From a virus, in IMG/VR virus record IMGVR_UViG_3300009155_000169, positions 1-30,666 of that record: 30,666 bases of DNA; one strand, given 5' to 3'. The notes beneath the pieces were generated by a model. It was not told where the DNA came from and made no database searches. It saw only the letters and a list, made by a program, of their open reading frames with translations. Shown here piece by piece: positions 19,187-27,700 of the stretch. The number at the start of each line of letters is the position of its first letter. The first letter of the stretch is position 1. A program made the position numbers and the translations under genes.

Positions 19187-21697
19187 ATGTTTGATGATCG
19201 AATTGGTAACCTGCAAAAGATGCTGGCTAGGATGGGGCCAGAAGGCAGGCAGAGATACGCCGCAGAACATTCAGATGATCCTATTGCGGTGTCAATGGCG
19301 TTGTTTGTAAACAACATTGCCAAAGAAATTACACAAGGCAAACGGGGTGAGCCTGAGATGCAGGCCCCGGTAGTTCAGCAGGCTATTCAAGCCATGAACC
19401 AGCCAAGGATGCCACAGGGTATGCCGCCACAAGGTATGCCCCTACAGGGGCAGCCACAAGCACCGCAGCAGCAAGCACCGCAAGGTATGCCACCCCAAAT
19501 GGCAGCAAACGGTGGCTACATGGACTCTCAACTGCCCGAAGAAATGGGCATAGGCGCTTTACCCGAACGCAGCCTGTCTAACATGGCTGATGGTGGGATC
19601 GTTGGGTTTGCTAAAGGCGGAGATTCTGGGCCGGGAACAACAGCAGACTATCGTAGATACGCGCTTACACAAGCAGCAAAAATGGGGCTTGATCCACAGT
19701 TTGTGGACAGCATTTTTTCGCACGAGTCTAGAACCAAAGCGTACCCCACTGGGTATGATCCTAATGCCGCTTCAGGAAGTGGTTCTGTTGGTATTGGGCA
19801 GTTAATATCAGCAACGGGCAAAGCCTACGGGGTAGCACCAGAAGAACGCACAAACCCTATCAAAAATATAGACGCATCGTTGCGGTTTATGAAAGATTTA
19901 CAGAAAAAATATAATAATGATCCTCGTTTAATGGCGGTAGCGTACAACCAAGGAGAAACGGTATTAAATAACCACCTAAAGAAAAATGACGGTGTGTTAG
20001 TTCCCGATAATTTAAGAAAAGAGATAGCTGAAAGTCTAACCAAAAAAGGCAACCTTACACCAGAACAAGTAGCACAACGGGCCGTTGAACCTGTAAACTA
20101 CCTCAAACGAACCGTAGATAAACCCAAAGACACAACCAATCCTTTTGGCGGTACAACAGCAGACAAAATAAGAAAAACTCTGCTTCCTCCAATAGATATC
20201 AAACCAATTTCTGAAGTGCCTCGGGGTATTGTTCAAGGTTTGGCTTCACAAATTGCTGGTCTTGCTGGGAATGTTGCTGGCGCAGTTATGCCGGGGAAAG
20301 AAGGGCAAGGTGCCGATTATGCAAAACGCGCTGAACAATATGTAGGCAATATAGCAGGCGGTTCCAGCCCAACTTCAGAAGCAAGTAAGGGAATACTAGA
20401 TGCTCTTGGGTATTTGCCAAATAAATTCTCAGAATATGTATCAAAACCCGTTGGAGAAGCAATAGACAAGGCTACAGGTTCAGTCACTGCTGGAGATATA
20501 GCAACAAGAATTTCAGATTTTTTGCCAGCGCTTATACCTGTTGGTCGCAAAGGAAAAACACCATTAAAAACCGCAGAAGCAGCACCTGTACCCGCACCAG
20601 CACCAGCACCAGCACCAACACCAGCGGCAGCACCACCAAAAGCCGCACCAACGCCTGCACCCGCACCCGCACCTGCACCTGCACCCGCACCCGCACCCGC
20701 TCCAGCGGCAGCACCCGCTCCAGCGGCAGCACCAAAAACAATTGTTCCTACACCTCCACCTGTCGTTACCGGTGGTATACCCACCCTACTTCCTGAAGCA
20801 GCAAAACTTAAAGCAGAAGCCGTTGCTAGAGCAGACTTTAGAGCGGCAGAAAGAGCGAAGGCAACCGCAGAAAAACCCGTTGTAGTAGCAGAAAAACCAG
20901 TTGTAGTTGAACCTGCAGCAGTAGCAGCCGCAGAAGCAGCAAAAGCGGCAGAAGCAGCAAAAGCAGCAGAAGCGGCAAAAGCAGATGCACAGGTAGCCGC
21001 AGGATCTATGGCAGCGTTACAAGAACGACCAGCACCATTAAAATTTCCTACTCCTTCACTTGTAGGTGCGGGGGCAGTGGGAGCAGGTGCAGCAGGTGCA
21101 GCAGCAACTGAAGGGGCTAGTAGCGCACCAGAACCTACGGCATCTTGGGACAAACAAATCACAGACCGTGATTTTGCGGATGTTCCAAACCCAGTTAAAA
21201 AAGAAGCTGTGGCAGAGGCTACCAAAGCAATCATGGCAAGCCCAGAACCAGATCGCCTAAAAGGGTTTGGTTACGAAGACCTGATGATGTTTGGCCTGCA
21301 ACTGATGGCAGGCAAGTCGCAGTATGCGCTACAGAATGTGGGCGAAGCGGGTGTTGCTGCCCTAGCTTCTAAACAAGCAAGGGCAAAAGCCGCAGCCGAT
21401 GAGAAAAAAGAAGCGGCAATGGCTAAGTACTACGAGAAATATGGCAACTACCTTGAGTCAGAGGCTGGCCGTAAGGCTGAAGACGACAAGCCACTGGCTC
21501 AGTTTCGTAAAGAACTTGCAACAGAGTTTTTAAAACTTGAAGCCAATCAAATGCTCAGTCTCGACCCCGTCAAGATGGCTGCAGCAAAACGGCAAGCTCG
21601 AGCAGAATTGCTTAATAGTTACCCAGAGCTTATGGGTACAATGGGCGGTGCTGGTGGCAAAACTGGCAATCCACTGGTGGATAAATATTTACAATAG
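19187..21697 (+). CDS. Virion lytic transglycosylase with Pro-Ala linker, ejection protein 3 (836 aa)
   Basis: Residues about 155-290 are an SLT-like lysozyme fold: Glu180 in FSHES, GSVGIGQL at 199-206 and AVAYNQGE at 250-257, the three classical motifs of lytic transglycosylases. This would cut the wall during DNA entry. Before it lies a Met/Pro/Gln-rich region (MPPQGMPLQGQPQ) and the motif ADGGIVGFAKGG near 140. After it come a Pro-Ala linker (residues about 466-524), a Glu-Ala-Ala-Lys helical repeat near 580-605, and a conserved C-terminal domain (FGYEDLMMFGLQLMAGKSQY, then a charged helix). Start is supported by GGAATC just before the ATG. The linker may let the domain reach the wall from the tail. 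Confidence 0.8.
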   Translation: MFDDRIGNLQKMLARMGPEGRQRYAAEHSDDPIAVSMALFVNNIAKEITQGKRGEPEMQAPVVQQAIQAMNQPRMPQGMPPQGMPLQGQPQAPQQQAPQGMPPQMAANGGYMDSQLPEEMGIGALPERSLSNMADGGIVGFAKGGDSGPGTTADYRRYALTQAAKMGLDPQFVDSIFSHESRTKAYPTGYDPNAASGSGSVGIGQLISATGKAYGVAPEERTNPIKNIDASLRFMKDLQKKYNNDPRLMAVAYNQGETVLNNHLKKNDGVLVPDNLRKEIAESLTKKGNLTPEQVAQRAVEPVNYLKRTVDKPKDTTNPFGGTTADKIRKTLLPPIDIKPISEVPRGIVQGLASQIAGLAGNVAGAVMPGKEGQGADYAKRAEQYVGNIAGGSSPTSEASKGILDALGYLPNKFSEYVSKPVGEAIDKATGSVTAGDIATRISDFLPALIPVGRKGKTPLKTAEAAPVPAPAPAPAPTPAAAPPKAAPTPAPAPAPAPAPAPAPAPAAAPAPAAAPKTIVPTPPPVVTGGIPTLLPEAAKLKAEAVARADFRAAERAKATAEKPVVVAEKPVVVEPAAVAAAEAAKAAEAAKAAEAAKADAQVAAGSMAALQERPAPLKFPTPSLVGAGAVGAGAAGAAATEGASSAPEPTASWDKQITDRDFADVPNPVKKEAVAEATKAIMASPEPDRLKGFGYEDLMMFGLQLMAGKSQYALQNVGEAGVAALASKQARAKAAADEKKEAAMAKYYEKYGNYLESEAGRKAEDDKPLAQFRKELATEFLKLEANQMLSLDPVKMAAAKRQARAELLNSYPELMGTMGGAGGKTGNPLVDKYLQ
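20581..20735 (+). repeat. Pro-Ala coding repeat
   Basis: Hexamer-type units GCACCN/GCACCC encode A-P-A-P strings with a few Ala and Thr breaks, forming the long linker of the transglycosylase gene. The units vary at third positions. Confidence 0.85.
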
Positions 21698-21706
21698 GTG
21701 CAGTTT

Positions 21707-24700
21707 ATGGAACTTGAGCAAGTCCTCACAGCGTTGCGCAATGCAGATGCAGCGGGTAATGTAGAGGATGCGAGACAGTTAGCCAGAATTGCACAGCAGC
21801 TAATGGCTGCACAACCCCCCGAGGAAGCCCCCAAACCAAAAACTGGGATTGGCGCTGCTATAGGCAAAGGCGTTGAGTCCCTCATCTCCAGCGGACGCAC
21901 AGCCCTTGGTGCTGCTACCGGGGATGCCGAAGCGGCAGCACGCGCAGGACTTGAGCGCGGCGAGGCGATGGGCAAGAAGTACGCTGATCAAGTCAGCTTG
22001 CAGAAAGTCAAAGACGCATACAACAAAGACGGCGTGCTGTCTGCGGCAGGCGAAGCGTTAAGTCAAATCCCAGCGGCACTTGCAGAACAAGCACCTAACC
22101 TAGCTGCAATGGCAGGTAGTGCGCGACTCGGGGCGACAGCGGGTAGTGTTCTTGGCCCTGTTGGGGCAACCGTTGGCGGCATTGGCGGGGCGCTGCTACC
22201 GTCTCTGATACAGCAGTTCAGCGGGAATGTTGAGCGGCAAGCGCAAGAAGGCGTTCCCGTAAATGCAGGGCGTGCCCTAGCCGCCGCCGTTCCTCAAGCT
22301 GGTTTGGACGTAGCAGGTTCGCTAATCCCGTTTGGTGGCAGGCTGGTGCAGAAGTTGACCGGCATCCCTATGGGAGCGCTGCTGGGTCGCAGTGCCGAGG
22401 GTGCAGCCAAGCTGGCTGATGAGCGGTTGCTGACGGTGCTTGCCAAAGGCGTGGGCGTTGGTGCGCTGGCCGAGATTCCCACGGAAATCACCCAGCAGAT
22501 GCTGGAGCGTGCACAGGCGGGGCTGTCGCTCTCAAGTCCTGATGCGCTCAGAGAGTACGGCGAGACTGCGTATCAGGTAGGGCTGTTGGCTCCACTTGGT
22601 GCAGTGGGCCGGTTGTCAGAGCGTGGCGGTGCACGAGCACAGGTTGAGCAGAAAGCACAAGAAGAAGCCACCAAGGCTGCTGAAGTTCAGCAACAGCAAG
22701 CCGCTGTTGCAGCGCAGCAAAAGGCGACAGACGATGCTGATCCCAACTACGCAGAAAAGTTGCGGAAGGACTACGTTGCTGCCAACGTCGAGATGCAGCG
22801 GCTCAATGATGCAGTCAGGGCGCTCAGTGCCGCGAAAGACCCGCTGTCCGTAGCAGACGCCAAGGATGCGCGTGTAGCCCGGGATGCGTACGCCAAAGAA
22901 ACCATGCAGCCGCTGGTGAACGAGATTCGCCGTGTACGCCAGCTACACCCCGGGGTTGACTTCCGTCCCCCCGCTGCCGTTGCGCCTGCCGTTGCGGCTG
23001 CTGAGCCTACCGTTGCGCCTGTTGAACCTATGGCGGTTCAGCCTGCGGTTGCTGAGCCTGTGGTCACCACTACGCCAATGCCCGAGGCAACGACTGCGCC
23101 CCTACCTAAAGCCCAAACTGTTGAAGGCACGGTGTCTGCGCCAGTGGATGAGGTTACTCCCCCAGTTCCCGCAGTTCCCCCAGAGGTTGCCGAGACCGAA
23201 GTTGAGCCGGTCAAAAAGCCACGTGCCAAGAAAGCCGTTGCAGAAGCTCCGGTAGTTAAAGCTCCGGTAGTTAAAGCTCCGGTAGTTGAAGCTCCGGTAG
23301 TTGAAGCTCCGGTAGTTGAAGATACCACGGTCGAACCAACGGAACCCAAAACGCTTGAGCAGGCATTTGCCACAACGCAAAAGCCCAAAGAAATCCCGGT
23401 GGGAAGCCAGTACATGATCCCCGGTGCAGCGCAGCTTAACCGAACACGTGCAGTGCAGACGCAAGAGCTAACGCAAGAAATTCGGACAGAACTGACGCAG
23501 CTTAGCAAAAATCTTACTGTAGCGCGACAAGAGGGGCGTAAGGGGGATGCGCTAGAAATTATTGCTCGGATGCGCTACCTGCAAGACCAAGGGCGTGCAG
23601 CCAGCGTTCGTCCTGTTTGGGAGGGCGCAGCGGGTACGAAGGAAAGTGAAACGATAGAAAAACAACCGGCAGAGCGGACATCTCCCCGAGCACTGCAGCA
23701 AGACATTGAACGTGCACAGGCGTTGCCAAATCTGTCGGACACCAACGCCAAGTTACTGGACAAACTGCAACAGAATCTGCCAGCGCTGCTTCAATACAAA
23801 GCGCCTACAACGGGGCGAATCCCCGGCTTGGAAACCGTCCCTGCCGTGCCAGAAGCTGCGCGTGGCGCAGGCGATACGAGGGTGCGGATTGTTGACTTTC
23901 TTGACAGCCTGAGACAGGGCCTACCCGCTGAGACAGAAGCGCGTAACCTGCAGCAGCAACTTGCTCAGATCGAACGCCAAGCACAGCAAGAAGTTTCCCC
24001 CCGTGAGTTGCAAGGCATGCTGGCAAAAGTCAGTAAGCCAAAAAGTTCAGCAACTGCAACTCGTGATGTGTATGCAGCACCACTAGCAGAAAGAACGCAA
24101 GCTTCTTATAGAAAATTTAAAGCGCCAGAAAAAGCTGCGCTTGATAACACCGCAGAACTTTCTCGAAATGAGCGAGGACTGCTACGGCTTGTCGGAGAAA
24201 ACCAAGCCGCCATCATGGCCGATCCAGCAGCGCGGATGACCGTAGCTCGGTGGCTGTCGTCAGATGTTGGGCAGGGTATTGGAGATGCAACTCAGGATTT
24301 GCGGAAGTATTTTGGCGTTGCTGAAAAGGCGGCTCCAGCAGCACAAGAGGACATGTTCCCGGCGGAGCGCGAGCAAGAGGTTCGACGCGAAGAGACGCGA
24401 GGTATGTACGAGGACTTGTTTAGCGAGCAGAAACCCACTGTGGCCGAAACCCGCGCTGAGAAACAAAAAGAATCCAGTAAAGAACGCAAGCTGACCGGCG
24501 ACCTAAGTGCGTTGCCTGGAAAACAAATTTCTTTTGAGCGCCGCCGCGCTATGCTGGCTGCTATTGACGAAGCTCCGCTTAAGCGGCAGGCGTTTGAAGA
24601 CGCAATCAATGATGCTAACCTGTCACAGGAAGAGCGGGATGTTGCACGGACGCAGCTTACCACGTACCTTGTAAAACTTCGTAAGAGGGCGGAGAACAAG

Positions 24701-27700
24701 GATGCAAGCTACGCAACAGCGTACCGCCTTCGCGGTGAAGAGTCTCAAAAAACTCAAGACTTGAAAAAGAAATTGGAAGCCCCGGGGCTTACGGACGCCA
24801 AGCGCAAGGGGTTGCAAACCCGTTTCCGCAAAGCACAAGACCAACTCAACAAACGCGACGAACAGCTTGCACGCTTGCGCGGCGTAGAGATTGAAGCCGT
24901 TGAAACACCCGAGCAGCGGTCGCAAACGCTTGATACGTTATTCCGCGAGACTTACGGGCAGGCGGTTTCTGAAGAGCAACAAGTTGAGCTAAATAAAACC
25001 AAAGGTCGGGCGTTGGGGGCCGTGGCACGTAAAGAGGTTTTCCCCGCCACAGTGTTTTACTCAGGCGAAGAAGGTGGCGTTAAAGAAACTGAGAAGCGCA
25101 CGTATACAAGACCGGATATGCGGTTAACTGAAACGCGCGGGGTCAAACAACGGGATGTACAGATCAGCAAAGCTGAGATGGAATCTTCTAATAAGTTACA
25201 GCAACAAAAAAAAGAAGCATTTGACGCACGTGCACAAGAACAGCAGCTTTTTGAAATTGCTCAAAAGAAAGTTGAGGATTTGAGCGCTAAGCTAACAAAT
25301 ATCAAAGAGCGTGTTGCTGCAGTTGGAAGGTTAGACCCCAGAACTCGAAAACAAACGCTTGTTGATAGTCTGAATGTGGAGCAGACGCGTATCACAGCCG
25401 AATTATCTGCAGCCAAAACCGATGCCGCGCAGGCTGCACCCAAGACCGGGACAATTAGTCAGAAATCTGAGGGTGAGATATACGGCGGTGAATTTGAAGG
25501 AAAGATGCGCGGTACTTCCGGGCCGAATGACACGCCGCTGTCTGCAAAGAATGTAGATCTGCTGGGCGGCAATAAGCTGGCAGCGGTACTTACCAACATC
25601 TCAGAGAAAAGCAGCAACCATGTTGCACGCCGCATAGCGGGTAAATTAGCCGCCGTTGTTGAAGTCAATGGTGTCAACGTCAAGCTGGTGGAAGTGACGG
25701 CGCAAGACAGCCCTGACGCTCCCGGGAGTACGTCTAGAGATGGCAACCGGGTTCGCATCAACGAGAACACCGGCCTGTCTGAAGAGACCGTGGTGCATGA
25801 GGCAGCGCACGCAGCCACCATGTTTGAGTTGGACAAGGCGGACGACAAACTTACTCCAAATCAACGCAAAGCCAAAGATGAGTTGAACCGCATGCGCGAC
25901 AGCGTTTTGGCCGATAAAGATTTTGACAACAAGGTTATAAAAGACGGCGACATCCACGAGTTTGTAGCCGAGGGTTTGGCAAGTCGGGCGGTGCAAACGT
26001 ACATGCGCGGCAAGCAGTGGGAGGGCCGCAGTCTGTGGCAACGGTTTAAAGATGGGCTACTGCGTTTGATAGGTGTTAACACACCCGCCAAAGGCCCCAT
26101 GCTAGACCGTTTCTTGGACTTGGCTGAGAATTTCATAGCAGCAAAAGCAGAGAACGCACCTTCGGTAGAGAAAACAAAACTCAGGTCAGTCGGCTCCTTG
26201 CTGTCCCCCAAAGACGTAAAGTATGCCAACCCGGGACTTGCTGCCGCAGGAGTCATCGGCGACACATTCATTGCCAAGGAGCGCGGTGTCATTGACAGGG
26301 TTCGCGCAGCATCGGGTGGTTGGCTGGGTGCGGAAACGCAGTTTGTAGATCGGTTTGCGCCACTGGAGCGGGTGTCCAAGGGAATGGAAGCGCTCAAGGG
26401 TTCGCAGATGATGTACTACCTGCGGATGTACGACCAGCGGATGAACTTCACCGCGCAGTCTGTTGCCAATGGGGCGATTCAGCGGGTTGCCAAACAACGC
26501 AAAGACGGGCGCACCGAGTACGTTGTTGAGAGCGTTGACGGAGCCAATATCCAGCAGGTTGTGGACATCCTGAAGAAGGCTCCCGCTGGCAGTCCAGACG
26601 CAGCCAACCGCTTGTTCACAATGTATCTGGCTGGCATCCGTGCCAAGAACAAGGGGTTCCAAACACTGCACTTTGGTGATGCATTGACAGAGGCGCAGCT
26701 TGACAGCGCTATGGCAAACATCCGCGCTACGCCCGGGCTGGAAGAGAATTTCAAGCAAGCCCGTGATGTGTACAACGAATACAACCGCAACATGGTCGGT
26801 TTTCTTGAACAGTCGGGGGCTATATCAAAAGCACACGCAGCGCGGCTAACCAAAGAGAACGACTACATCCCCTTCTACCGGGAACAGAACGGCGTAGCGC
26901 TGCTTACCATCGGCGGTGAGACCCCCATCCGGGTTGGTAGCATTGCTGAGCAGCCCTATTTGCACGAGTTGGTTGGCGGTGACCGTCCGATTCTGGATTT
27001 CCTGACAAGCTCGGTGCAGAACACGGCCTTGATTACGGACATGGGCCTGCGCAATCTGGCGACTAAGAACTCCATGAACGAGCTTGAGGACATGGGGTTA
27101 GCGCAGATTCGGCGAGGGCCGGGTACGGCAGACCCAAAAGTTGTTCGGTTCAAAATAGATGGGGATGACTACCACGCCATCGTGGACACCGACAAGGCTG
27201 GCGTTCCTGCTGATCTTTTGGTCAAAGGCATGCAGGGCATTCCAACACAATTCAATGTGCTTGTCCGGGCGTTGGGGTTCCCCGCTACGTTGCTGCGCAG
27301 GGCGGTCACGCTGAGCCCCACGTATGCGGCACGCCAGTTGTTCCGAGACTCATTGGCCGCTTCGCTTTTGTCTGGTGCGGATTTTGTTCCCGTGCTTGGT
27401 GCATTGAAAGAAATTAACATATTCGGCAAGCCTTCTGCTGCCAAATCAACGCTGGAGAAACGTGGCATTACAGGGGGGCAAATCTTTGCCGGTGGCAGCA
27501 GCAGCGAGGCCATGACCAAGATACTGAACGACATGATGTCAGGCAAAGGCAACTTGGGGCAACTCATATCCAAGGCCGAAGCGCTCAACATGGAGGCTGA
27601 TGCTGCCACCCGCCGCGCACAGTACAACAGCTACATCAAGCAAGGGCTGTCGGAGATGGAGGCCACGTTGATGTCCTTGGAGTCAATGAACTTTAACAAG

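Noticed and set aside
20317-21234. Minus-strand open frame of 305 codons rich in Ala/Gly
   Set aside because: It is the mirror of GC-rich Pro-Ala and Ala-Lys coding repeats of the transglycosylase gene; no motif and no start signal.
25861-26397. Minus-strand open frames under the giant gene
   Set aside because: Low-quality composition, no ribosome site, and the opposite frame holds conserved protease and helical domains.
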